Assembly (NCBI GenBank): GCA_963772585.1
Contig: CAVYXV010000001.1
Span: 1-64,000, forward strand
Source: CAVVXN01 sp963772585
Lineage (GTDB): Bacteria; Planctomycetota; PLA2; JAEUHO01
DNA length: 64,000 nucleotides
Direction: 5' to 3'
The notes beneath the pieces were generated by a model. It did not search any database. It had not been told where the DNA came from and saw only the letters and a list, made by a program, of their open reading frames with translations. Shown piece by piece: positions 41,008 to 51,201 of this stretch. The first letter of the stretch is position 1. The number at the start of each line of letters is the position of its first letter. The translations under genes and the position numbers were made by a program.

Positions 41008-42023
41008 TGGTGCCGCGCGCGCTCTCGACGTCGATGGCGACCGGCCTGCTCGTCCTCCTGGTCGTGCTCCTCGGGGCGCGACCGGGCGACGGCGGCGATC
41101 CCCCGCGGGAACATCTGCTCGGAAACCTGCTCAGGGCGAAGACGGACGACCAGGTGGACGCCGCCCTCGACGCCCTCGCCCAGCAGGGCGGCTTCGCCGA
41201 CATGGGTGCCTTCGGGGACTTCCTCGGGCGCGTCGCCGAGCCCAAGGCTTCGCACCCCCACGTGCTGCTCCGGCGCGGTTGGGCGTACGTCGCGGTCGGG
41301 CGGGGCCGGGACGCCCTCGGGCCGCTCTCCCTCGCGAGGGAGTCCGCCCCCATCGAGGCGATGGCGGTGGCCTACCTCGGCGAGGCGAGTCGGCAGGCGA
41401 GTCAGCCGGCCAAGGCGCTGGCGCTCCTCGTGGAGGCGGCGAAGCTCGGCTACGAGGAGGGGACGTTCCTCGATGACGCCGCCCTCAAGGCCGGCTTCGA
41501 ATTGCGGCAGAAGGTCTCCGCGCGCGACGCCGAGCGGCTCCCGGCCTACGCCGAGGCCGTGGAGCCCTACCTGGCCGTGCGCCCCTCGGCGACCTTCCAC
41601 GCGGCGCTCGCGCGCTGGCTCCTCGACGACCACGTGGCGTACGGCGGCAAGGGGACGACGCGTGACCTCGCCTGGTCCACGGCGGCGGCGCGACACCTGC
41701 TGGCGGCGCTGAGCCGCGACGCGTCGATCCCCGACGGCCTCCGCCTCGCGGTGGACGCCGGGCGAGCGCTGAGGTGGGACCGGGAGGTCGGAGGGACGTC
41801 GCCGCTGCTCTTCGACTGCCTCGCCTGGGCGTATCGCCTCGGCACGGGGCCGAACGGGGACACGCACGGGGCGCCGCAAGCCGTCGCGTGGCTCGCCGAC
41901 GCGGCGCTCGAGGAGGGCAGGTTCCGGCTGGCCGCTCGGCTGGCACGCCAGCGCCTGACGCTGTCCGACAGCCCGCTGGCCCGCGAGATCCTCCGTCGCC
42001 TACCCCTCGACCTCGGCGACTGA
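41007..42023 (+). CDS. Secreted TPR-like protein, 338 aa
   Basis: A signal peptide (residues 5-29, LSTSMATGLLVLLVVLLGARPGDG) precedes helical hairpins resembling TPR or Sel1 units (LLRRGWAYVAVGRGRDALGP, AVAYLGEASRQASQPAKALA, WLADAALEEGRFRLAARLAR). No catalytic residues are recognised. It overlaps the upstream Trx-like gene by one base (TGATG), pointing to a common envelope function. The product is probably periplasmic. The malic enzyme gene converges 37 bases after its stop. Confidence 0.7.
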   Translation: MVPRALSTSMATGLLVLLVVLLGARPGDGGDPPREHLLGNLLRAKTDDQVDAALDALAQQGGFADMGAFGDFLGRVAEPKASHPHVLLRRGWAYVAVGRGRDALGPLSLARESAPIEAMAVAYLGEASRQASQPAKALALLVEAAKLGYEEGTFLDDAALKAGFELRQKVSARDAERLPAYAEAVEPYLAVRPSATFHAALARWLLDDHVAYGGKGTTRDLAWSTAAARHLLAALSRDASIPDGLRLAVDAGRALRWDREVGGTSPLLFDCLAWAYRLGTGPNGDTHGAPQAVAWLADAALEEGRFRLAARLARQRLTLSDSPLAREILRRLPLDLGD

Positions 42024-42060
42024 ACGCCGAGGTCGGCGCGGGGGCCGGGGGGGGGGCGCG

Positions 42061-44337
<2,277 letters not shown>

Positions 44338-44483
44338 GGTGAGGCTCCCGCCGGTCGTGGCCGGTACGCTACCACCGGGCCTGTGGAACCCGAACATCGG
44401 CCCCTCTCGCCGCCGCGCCGGCCGTTTCCTGGCCGGAAACAAGTCTCACGAGAGACGCTCGCACTCGCGTCGGATGGGGTCAC

Positions 44484-44560
44484 GACGAGAAAGCGGATCC
44501 GGAGGCGTAGCCACCGCTACGCTGAGGAATTCGCGCCCGAGGAAGGGCCGCAGACGGCGT
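44484..44560 (+). repeat. Hairpin element, possibly related to the dispersed repeats
   Basis: A perfect 7 bp hairpin (GCGTAGC-CACC-GCTACGC, 44505-44522) is flanked by GGAG before and GAGGAA after. The design recalls the repeats at 26061 and 33781 (GAGG, stem, four-base loop, stem), but the stem sequence differs. It lies between the malic enzyme start and the end of the protease operon. Confidence 0.4.
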
Positions 44561-44588
44561 GAAGGCGAGTGGAAAAGGGGAGACCTTG

Positions 44589-44605
44589 TGACGGACAGGC
44601 CGTCA
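44589..44605 (-). terminator. Terminator-like hairpin at the end of the protease operon
   Basis: On the minus strand TGACGG-CCTGT-CCGTCA begins at the stop codon of the last protease-like gene and is followed about 11 bases later by CCCCTTTTCC. Confidence 0.4.
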
Positions 44606-46483
44606 GGATCGCGGTGCGAGCCGCACGCGCACGGTCTTCTCGTCGCTGCCGTGGACGTAGCGGAGCTCGATCTCCTCGCCCTCCCAGCGAAAGGCGAGCA
44701 ATTGCACGAGGGCGGCGAACGACGACACGGGTCGGCCGTCCAATGCCACGATCGTGTCGCCGTCCCGGATGCCCGCGTGGCCCGCGGGCGAGTCGGGCGT
44801 CACCTTGTCGATGTGCGCACCGCCCGCGACGTCGCTTCCCGTGACGCCCAGCTGGCCGCGCCGCAGGCTCTCGCCCTTCTGGAGCCGGGGCAGGGCTTCC
44901 TCGATCGCCGGCCAGGGCACGACGAACCCGATGCCGGAGTTTCGACCGTGCATGAGCGGACCCCACACGTGCAGGATGCCCAGGAGCCGCCCCTTCAGGT
45001 CCACCAGCGCGCCACCGCAGTTGGTGTCCGTCACGCCCGCGTCCGTCTGCCACTGGCCCCGCCAGGCCCGGGGCAGGTTCTCGGAGTGGACCTTGGAGAG
45101 GATGCCGAACGAGAGCAACGGCGAGAGCTCCCGGTTCTTGCCGAACGGATTGCCGATGGCGAGCACGAAGCGGCCCGCTTCGAACGCCTCGGGGGGGGCG
45201 GGGGGCAGCGCACCCTGGAACGTGGTGGTCGTGGCGGCCGCGTCGCCGGTCTCCGCCTTGAGCAGCGCGATGCCGAGCCGGCCGTCGTAGGCGACGACCT
45301 TCGCCGGCAGGCTTCGGCCGTCCGGAAAGTGCGCCGTGACCTTCTTGATGGCCATCAGTCCCGTTTCCACCTGGACATCGGGCGGGAGCGGGGCGAGCGG
45401 CTCCACGAGCTGCATCACGTTCGTGAGGTTGTAGAGGCTGGTGACGATCCAGCCGTCCGAGTCGAGCAGGACGCCGCTGACCGGCCCGAGCCAACGCACG
45501 ACGTCGAAGACCCCGCGGCGGTGATTCCGCTGTCCGAACGACTTCACGGAGAGCGGCGTCGCGCGTTCGACCTCGAGGCTGACCACGGCGGGAGCGGCGC
45601 CGGAGGCGACGTGCCGAAGTACGCGCTCGAACATCGCGGCGCTCTTCGCGCGAACCCGCGTGGTCGGTTCCGGCTCCGGGAAGACCTCTGCCGCCTCGGG
45701 GAGGTCGGCGTACGCCGCGCGGATGCGGTCGATCGGAACGATCTTGCCCAGGAACTGGTACGGTTCCCCGGGCGATGCCCGCCCCCACGTGGAGACGGTC
45801 CCGACGAGCCGGCCCTCGACGTCCACCGCTGGACCCCCGTTGACGCCGGGGTTCACCGCGGCGCTGGTGTAGATGAACTCGATCGCTCCCGCGCCGGACT
45901 CGCCCGCGAGCGGCGTGGTCGCCGCGACGATCCCGGCGGTGAGGGCGGGCGGGGCCTCGTCGGAGAGCCCGAAGGAGTTGCCGACGGCGAAGCCGAAGTC
46001 CCCCACCCGCACGTCGCGGCTGGTCCAGGGCACGAGGTGGGCGTCGAAGCCGCCGGGGGGAGGGTTCTCGATCTTGAGGAGGCAGGTGTCGGCACCGCGT
46101 ACGCGCCGGACGACGCCGGCGCGGTAGGCCGTGAATCCGCCCTGCTCCAGGTCCGGAACCCGGACCTCGACCTCGTTCTCGTAGGAGACCAGGGGCGCGC
46201 CGCCGCCCGGGCCCCCGCCCGGCGTGTCCGGCACCCGCGCCACGGCGCCGACGTCGCCGTCGGAGAGCACGTAGCCCGACTCGGTGACGAGGACGCCCGA
46301 CGACGCGTTCGCGCCGCGCTCCGGGGCCTCCCACGCGACGCAGGTGACGGTGGCGGGCGTGGCGACCTGGATGGCCTCCTTGAACTCCTGCTCGAGGTCG
46401 GCGAGGCTCCCCTTCGCGCCCGCGGGAAGGGCGAGAGCGAACACGAGAGCGAACGGGAGGAGGACGGAGGCGCGTTGTCGCAT
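44603..46483 (-). CDS. Secreted tandem pseudoprotease (dead trypsin folds) with PDZ, 626 aa
   Basis: A signal peptide (VLLPFALVFALALPAGA) precedes two consecutive trypsin-like domains and a C-terminal PDZ. In domain 1 the His motif TNAHV is replaced by LSDGDV and the Ser motif GNSGGP by GVNGGP. In domain 2 they read TSLYNLTNV and NCGGAL. Both therefore lack His and Ser, although fold markers (VDVEGRLVGTVS, FGFAVGNSFG, GIGFVVPWPAIEEAL) are kept. The PDZ (about 525-620) has GQLGVTGSD and SPAGHAGIRDGDTIVALDG. A binding or regulatory function is inferred: it could present substrates to, or restrain, the active protease encoded immediately upstream (2-base gap). Its closest relative in the window is the protein at 47644-49464. 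Confidence 0.88.
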   Translation of the reverse strand: MRQRASVLLPFALVFALALPAGAKGSLADLEQEFKEAIQVATPATVTCVAWEAPERGANASSGVLVTESGYVLSDGDVGAVARVPDTPGGGPGGGAPLVSYENEVEVRVPDLEQGGFTAYRAGVVRRVRGADTCLLKIENPPPGGFDAHLVPWTSRDVRVGDFGFAVGNSFGLSDEAPPALTAGIVAATTPLAGESGAGAIEFIYTSAAVNPGVNGGPAVDVEGRLVGTVSTWGRASPGEPYQFLGKIVPIDRIRAAYADLPEAAEVFPEPEPTTRVRAKSAAMFERVLRHVASGAAPAVVSLEVERATPLSVKSFGQRNHRRGVFDVVRWLGPVSGVLLDSDGWIVTSLYNLTNVMQLVEPLAPLPPDVQVETGLMAIKKVTAHFPDGRSLPAKVVAYDGRLGIALLKAETGDAAATTTTFQGALPPAPPEAFEAGRFVLAIGNPFGKNRELSPLLSFGILSKVHSENLPRAWRGQWQTDAGVTDTNCGGALVDLKGRLLGILHVWGPLMHGRNSGIGFVVPWPAIEEALPRLQKGESLRRGQLGVTGSDVAGGAHIDKVTPDSPAGHAGIRDGDTIVALDGRPVSSFAALVQLLAFRWEGEEIELRYVHGSDEKTVRVRLAPRS

Positions 46484-46485
46484 CA

Positions 46486-47634
46486 ATGCCTCCCGCGCCG
46501 ATCGGGCCTCGCGGGAAGCCGCCCGGACCACTCGTAGTAGCGGCTGCCGCTCTTGTACTTGATCTTCAGGTAGGTCCCTTCCCGACAGAGCGAGAGCAGG
46601 TTCGTCACGTCCGAGGCGGTGCGGATCCTGTGGTCGTCGCCGAATCCCCAGATCGAGACGATGATGTCGCCGGGCTTCAGGCCCTTGCGGGCCGACGGCC
46701 CGACCGGCGACTTCGGCTCGATGGCGGTCACGCGCGCGCCCACCGGCTTCCCCTTGCCGTCCACGGCGGTCTCGAAGGTGATCCCGACCCAGCCGGCCTG
46801 GGCGTCCTTGCGCTGCTCGATCATGGCCATGAGGAAGGAGTCGACCTGGTAGAGCGGTATCGAAAAGGAGGCGCCGGTGTTGGAAGGACCGGCGCCGGCC
46901 GCCCGCGGCCGCGTGGCGATCATGCCGTTGATGCCCAGGAGGTCGCCCTTGCGGTTCCAGAGCGGCCCACCGGAGTTCCCGGGGTTCACCTCCGCATCGT
47001 GCTGCAGGGCGTTCCCGTACAGGAACTCGCCGCCGAGGATCCGGTCCTTTCCGGAGAGGACGCCCAATGTGGTCACGGCGTGGCCGTCCATCGCGAGCCC
47101 GAAGGGGTTGCCGGTGGCGACGACCCACGCGCCCTCCTCCAGGTTGCGGCTCACGCGGACCCTCGTGGAGTTGAGGGGGTACCCGCCCAGACCGCGCGGC
47201 CGGCTCGGGAACGCGAGCAGCGCGATGTCGTACTGCGGAATCGTGTCGTGGACCTCGACGGAACGCTCCACGCCATCGGGCGTCACGACCGTCACCTCGT
47301 CCGCCCCCTTGACCACGTGCACGTTCGTGACGATCCAGAGCTTCTCCTTGCGCTCCAGCAACACGCCCGATCCGCCGCCGACCGGCTGGGCCGGCGCGCC
47401 TTCGATCCGTTCGCCCTTGTTCCGCGGGTACCTCTTGTTCACGACCGCGACCGTGAGGGCCCGGGCCTCGCGGGCGGTCTCGACGAGTTCCTCCTCCATG
47501 TCCAGGACGTCGTCGAGGGCCTCCTCGATGGTCTCGTCCCCCCCCGCCGCGACGGCCCGATCGGGGCACGGCGCGAGGGCGGCCAGGAGCAGGAGCAGCA
47601 GCGACGCGGCGTGGCCGGCGAGTCGAAGGCGCAT
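46486..47634 (-). CDS. Secreted HtrA/DegP-like serine protease with PDZ, 382 aa
   Basis: A signal peptide (GHAASLLLLLLAALAPCP) and a short helical segment (EEALDDVLDMEEELVETARE) precede an S1C protease with a complete triad: WIVTNVHVV (His), QYDIALLAF (Asp) and NPGNSGGPL (Ser). FATGNPFG-like VATGNPFGLAMDGHAV and ASFSIPLYQVDSFL are typical. The PDZ domain follows (GWVGITFETAVDGKGKPVGA, GLKPGDIIVSIWG). Such enzymes degrade or monitor damaged envelope proteins. It lies nine bases after the upstream pseudoprotease gene and two bases before the downstream one. Its nearest relative in the window is the protease at 49472-50626, with the same domain order. Confidence 0.92.
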
Positions 47635-47643
47635 GTCCAGAGA

Positions 47644-49464
47644 CTATCGTGCGCCGAGCCTCACCGTGACCGCGTGCGGGGTGCCGTCGCGCTCGTAGCC
47701 GATCTCGAGGCGCTCGCCCTCGAAGCGTACGCCGATGGCAGCGACCACGTCGTCCGCCGTCGCGACGTCCTGTCCACCCACGCGGACGATCACGTCGCCG
47801 GCGACGAAGCCCGCGCGAGAGGCGCTGCTCTCCGGGGCGACGGACCCGATCCGCGGCACGTTCCCCGCGGAGAAGGTGACGCCGAGCAGACCGCGGCGGG
47901 GCCGCTGTCCCCGCTTGAGTCCGGGCAGGGCGCGGCGGATCGCGTGCCAGGGGACCACGAAGGCGACGCCGCTGTGGCGCCCGTGACGCGCGGGGTACCA
48001 GATCTGCATCATGCCGAGCAACCGGCCGTCGATCCCCACCACCGGGCCGCCCGCGTTCACGTCGAGGCCGGACGCGTCCGTCTGCCATTCGCCCCGCCAC
48101 GGGACGGGAGCCTCCGCCCAGTGCTCCTTGGAGAGCATGCCGAAGGTCACGATGGGAAGCTCCCGCCGCCGCGCGCCGAACGGGTCGCCCACCGCGACGG
48201 TGAATCGGCCGGCGCCAAACGCCTCCGCCGGCGCGGGCTCGAGCGGTCGTGCCTCGCTCGCCCGCACGACCTCGGGCGCGACCTTCAGGAGGACGAGCCC
48301 CCAACGCTCGTCGTAGCTGACGATCCGGGCCGGGCCCGAGGCGCTCCGCCAGAGCCACGCGCGCACGCTCCGGACCGCCCGCATCCCCTCTTCGACGGAA
48401 GCGCCCGGCGGCGCCGGCCACGTCGGGAAGACGAGCTCGCCCACGTTCGTGAAGTCGTACAGGCTCGCGACGATCCACCCGTCGTCGGAAACAAGGAGCC
48501 CGCTCACGGGCCCCTGCCAGCGGGGAAGCGACGTGCCCTCGCGCGCCGTGGGGACGACCGAGGAGACGGGGTCGCTTCGCTGGACGTCGAGGCTCACCAC
48601 GGCCTTCCGCGCGGTCACGGCCGCGTCGTGGATGCTCGTCTCGAGGGCGCGCGCCGGGTCGCCCTCCGCCACGGCCCGCGCGCGGTAGACGGGGATGTGG
48701 ACCGGCGTCGCGTCGGACGCGTGAACGCGGCGGATGCGGTCGATGGGAACGACCTGCCCGAGCATCTGGTGCGGGGCGTCCGGCTCAGGGTCGATCCACG
48801 ACGAGACCGTGCCCACGAGATGGCCGTCGAGATCCACGACCGGCCCGCCGCCGACACCCTGATTCACGGCGGCGGTGGTGTAGAGGAAGTCGCGGGCGCC
48901 CCCGCTGCCGCGCTCGGGGCGGGTGTCGGTCGAGGCGACGATCCCCGACGTGACCGTCGGCAGGGCGCTCTCGTTCTCGTCGAACGCGACACCCGACACG
49001 AAGAGGAAGTCGCCCACCCCGAGACCGGCACTCCGACCGGCGGGAAGCCAGGCGAGACCCGGCGGCGGCTCCGTCAGCCGGATGAGAGTCGTGTCGGCCT
49101 CGCGGTTCCGCGAGATCACACGCCCCGGCAGGGTCTGCAACGTCCCGTCGGGCTTGGCGAGGCGGACCTCGACCGCGTCGCGGTAGGTGCGCTCCGCGTC
49201 GTCCCGTCCTTCCACCCGGTGGTAGACGATGCCCGCGTCCCCGTCGGAGAGGACGAGCCCGTCGGCGCTGATGACGACGCCCGACGAGGTCCCCCGGGCG
49301 TTCTGGGGGCCGCGCGCCCGGACCAGCACGGTGGACCGCATCGCGCGGTCCGCGGCGCTCCGGAAGGCGGCCTGGAGCCGATCGAGGTCCCCGCCCGCCA
49401 CCGCGGGATCCAGCGCGAGAACGAGGGCGCCGAGCGCCACGATCGTGGCGAGCCACCGCCGCAT
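47644..49464 (-). CDS. Secreted tandem pseudoprotease with PDZ, 606 aa
   Basis: This is a second copy of the tandem dead-protease design. A signal peptide (ATIVALGALVLALDPAVA) is followed by trypsin fold 1, whose motifs read LSDGDAG (no His) and NQGVGGGP (no Ser). Fold 2 reads VASLYDFTNV and DVNAGGPV. The PDZ contains GLLGVTFSAGN and SRAGFVAGDVIVRVGG. Conserved fold strings shared with 44603-46483 include SSGV, VLSDGD, VVPIDRIR and RGEWQTDA versus RGQWQTDA, so the two are clearly paralogues. Loss of the same residues in both copies means the dead state is old and kept by selection (inference). It follows the active protease gene upstream by seven bases. Confidence 0.88.
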   Translation of the reverse strand: MRRWLATIVALGALVLALDPAVAGGDLDRLQAAFRSAADRAMRSTVLVRARGPQNARGTSSGVVISADGLVLSDGDAGIVYHRVEGRDDAERTYRDAVEVRLAKPDGTLQTLPGRVISRNREADTTLIRLTEPPPGLAWLPAGRSAGLGVGDFLFVSGVAFDENESALPTVTSGIVASTDTRPERGSGGARDFLYTTAAVNQGVGGGPVVDLDGHLVGTVSSWIDPEPDAPHQMLGQVVPIDRIRRVHASDATPVHIPVYRARAVAEGDPARALETSIHDAAVTARKAVVSLDVQRSDPVSSVVPTAREGTSLPRWQGPVSGLLVSDDGWIVASLYDFTNVGELVFPTWPAPPGASVEEGMRAVRSVRAWLWRSASGPARIVSYDERWGLVLLKVAPEVVRASEARPLEPAPAEAFGAGRFTVAVGDPFGARRRELPIVTFGMLSKEHWAEAPVPWRGEWQTDASGLDVNAGGPVVGIDGRLLGMMQIWYPARHGRHSGVAFVVPWHAIRRALPGLKRGQRPRRGLLGVTFSAGNVPRIGSVAPESSASRAGFVAGDVIVRVGGQDVATADDVVAAIGVRFEGERLEIGYERDGTPHAVTVRLGAR

Positions 49465-49471
49465 CCGGAGC

Positions 49472-50626
49472 TCAACGGATCTCGGCGAGGCGTCCGGTCC
49501 ATCCGAGGACGCGCCCGCCGCGCACGAACCGGAGGCTCACCAGGGACCCGGGGGCGGAGCGCGCGACGGCTCTCTCGACGTCGTCCGCCGACCGGATCGT
49601 CCATGCCCGGCCGGACGCCGAGAACCGGGTGATGACGTCGCCGGGGCGGATCCCGGCGGAGGCGGGGGTCGGCGCCACGGGGCTCGGCGCGATGACACCC
49701 GTCACGCGCGCGCCGGACGGGGAGCCCGATCGGCCGACCTGCGTACGCGTGCGGATCCCGAGGAAGGGCACCGAGCGGACGACGGGCGGGGGGACGGGGC
49801 CCCGGGCCACGACCGCCGGCGCGACCGGGGTGGACGTCCCGCCGGGAACGCCCGTCGCGACGAACCGCCGCACGTCCTCGATGGGCACGGCGAAGGACGC
49901 GCCGGTGTAGACGGGGCCGGCGCCCTGGGCGCGCGAGCGCGTCGCGATGGTGCCGTTGATGCCGAGCAGCCGACCCGTCGTGCTCCAGAGCGGTCCGCCG
50001 GAGCTGCCGGGGTTGATCTCGGCGTCGTGCTGGAGGATGGGCCCCTTGATGTAGTTCGTCGCCGCGGCGGGGCGGACGCCCGAGACCATCCCCAGGCTCA
50101 CGGCCGCGTGTCCATCGAGGGCGAGGAAGAACGGGTTCCCGGTGGCGAACACCCAGGTGCCCACCTCGGTATCCCCCCCCATCTCCGAGAGGTCGAGGCC
50201 CCTCAGGCCGGTCGGGGGTCGATCGAACGCGAGCAGCCCGAGGTCGAAACGGGGCTCCCGCCGGGCGACGTGGACGGCGTACGACGCCCCGTCGGCCGCG
50301 ATGGCCTCCAGGCGGTCCTCGGAGTCCACGACGTGCAGACTCGTCAGCACGCAGAGCCGCCCGTCCTGCCGGACGAGGACCCCCGTCCCGACCGCGCGGA
50401 GGGGGTGCGGAGAGTCCCCCGGAGCGCCCGGTTGCGCGTGCACGGCGCGGCTGAGGATGCTCACGGTCTCGCCGCGCGCGCGCTCCACGGCGGCCACGAG
50501 GTCCGCTTCCAGGCGGCGCGTGACCGCCAGGGCGTCCGAGGCGCCGGGGTCGGCCGACACCGCAGGCCCCAGGGCGATCGACAAGGCGACGGAGCCGACG
50601 AGGCCGGCGAACCTGAGCGTGGCCAT
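49472..50626 (-). CDS. Secreted HtrA/DegP-like serine protease with PDZ, 384 aa
   Basis: First gene of the four-gene operon. A signal peptide (FAGLVGSVALSIALGPAVSA) precedes an S1C protease with an intact triad: VLTSLHVVD (His), FDLGLLAF (Asp) and NPGSSGGPL (Ser), followed by ASFAVPIEDVRRFV and a divergent PDZ (PFLGIRTRTQVG, GIRPGDVITRF). A proline/valine-rich linker (PGGTSTPVAPAVV) separates protease and PDZ. The ATG at 50626 is preferred; a TTG two codons earlier is possible. No Shine-Dalgarno sequence is visible before it, so the leader may be short. The tRNA genes lie divergently about 220 bases away. Protease specificity cannot be read from sequence. Confidence 0.9.
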   Translation of the reverse strand: MATLRFAGLVGSVALSIALGPAVSADPGASDALAVTRRLEADLVAAVERARGETVSILSRAVHAQPGAPGDSPHPLRAVGTGVLVRQDGRLCVLTSLHVVDSEDRLEAIAADGASYAVHVARREPRFDLGLLAFDRPPTGLRGLDLSEMGGDTEVGTWVFATGNPFFLALDGHAAVSLGMVSGVRPAAATNYIKGPILQHDAEINPGSSGGPLWSTTGRLLGINGTIATRSRAQGAGPVYTGASFAVPIEDVRRFVATGVPGGTSTPVAPAVVARGPVPPPVVRSVPFLGIRTRTQVGRSGSPSGARVTGVIAPSPVAPTPASAGIRPGDVITRFSASGRAWTIRSADDVERAVARSAPGSLVSLRFVRGGRVLGWTGRLAEIR

Positions 50627-50701
50627 GCGCAAAAGCTAAGGAGGCTTTCGATGTCGGTCAATCCCCTGGAAAGCCGCTCGGGGACGGCCGCACACCGGAG
50701 C

Positions 50702-50729
50702 TTGACGGGTGCTACCGTCCTCCTACCAT
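50702..50729 (+). promoter_or_regulatory. Sigma70-type promoter of the tRNA-Gln/tRNA-Glu unit
   Basis: TTGACG (50702-50707), 16 bases, then TACCAT (50724-50729). The expected start is near 50736, leaving a leader of about 110 bases before tRNA-Gln. The layout matches the promoter at 20585. Confidence 0.6.
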
Positions 50730-50848
50730 CCCCACACCACCGCGGCCCCGGGCCCCCCGGGGACCGCGGCTTCGTTCTTTGCCGGCAGCCCTGCCGATCG
50801 TGGTCCTCCGGACGACCGGGATCGGCGGCGAAGGCCGGCGATCCGCCC

Positions 50849-50924
50849 TGAGGAGTAGTTCAGTTGGTAGAACGCCTGACTCTGGATCAGGAAGTCGGAG
50901 GTTCGAGTCCTCCCTCCTCAGCCA
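50849..50924 (+). tRNA. tRNA-Gln(CTG)
   Basis: This is a complete cloverleaf. The acceptor stem is TGAGGAG/CTCCTCA, the anticodon stem CCTGA/TCAGG with loop CTCTGGA (anticodon CTG), and the T arm GGAGG-TTCGAGT-CCTCC. The discriminator is G at 50921, followed by an encoded CCA (50922-50924). Confidence 0.95.
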
Positions 50925-50933
50925 AATTCCACT

Positions 50934-51009
50934 GGCCCCATCGTCTAGCGGTCTAGGACACGGCCCTCTCAAGGCTGAAACGGGGGTTCAAGTCCCCCTG
51001 GGGTCACCA
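50934..51009 (+). tRNA. tRNA-Glu(CTC)
   Basis: This is a complete cloverleaf nine bases after tRNA-Gln. The acceptor stem is GGCCCCA/TGGGGTC (one G-U pair). The anticodon loop CTCTCAA gives anticodon CTC, and the T arm is GGGGG-TTCAAGT-CCCCC. The discriminator is A at 51006, followed by an encoded CCA (51007-51009). It is co-transcribed with tRNA-Gln. Confidence 0.95.
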
Positions 51010-51013
51010 CGAA

Positions 51014-51058
51014 GCGCCCGCGGAGTCGTTGGTCACGCAACGACGGCTCCGGGGGCGT
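51014..51058 (+). terminator. Terminator-like hairpin after the tRNA genes
   Basis: A long imperfect hairpin (GCGCCCGCGGAGTCGTTG against CAACGACGGCTCCGGGGGCG) begins five bases after tRNA-Glu. The tail (TTCCCCTGTGT) is only weakly T-rich. Confidence 0.5.
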
Positions 51059-51068
51059 TCCCCTGTGT

Positions 51069-51148
51069 GGAGATCGTCACCCGTGGAGATCGTCACCCGG
51101 TGGAGATCGTCACCGGTGGAGATCGTCACCGGTGGAGATCGCCGCCGG
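51069..51148 (+). repeat. Tandem repeat, five copies of 15-17 bp
   Basis: The unit is GGAGATCGTCACC(C)GGT: 51069-51084, 51085-51101, 51102-51117, 51118-51133 and a diverged 51134-51148. It lies between the tRNA terminator and the HEAT gene's stop. Confidence 0.9.
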
Positions 51149-51201
51149 GACGGGGCTTCCCCGGGAGCCGACCTCGATGCCGCGCGTCTGCGGCGACCGG
51201 C

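Noticed and set aside
44603..48478. A 1291-codon minus-strand frame joining two protease-like proteins
   Set aside because: It passes through gene 3 in the wrong frame. The real genes have their own signal peptides, starts and stops in other frames.
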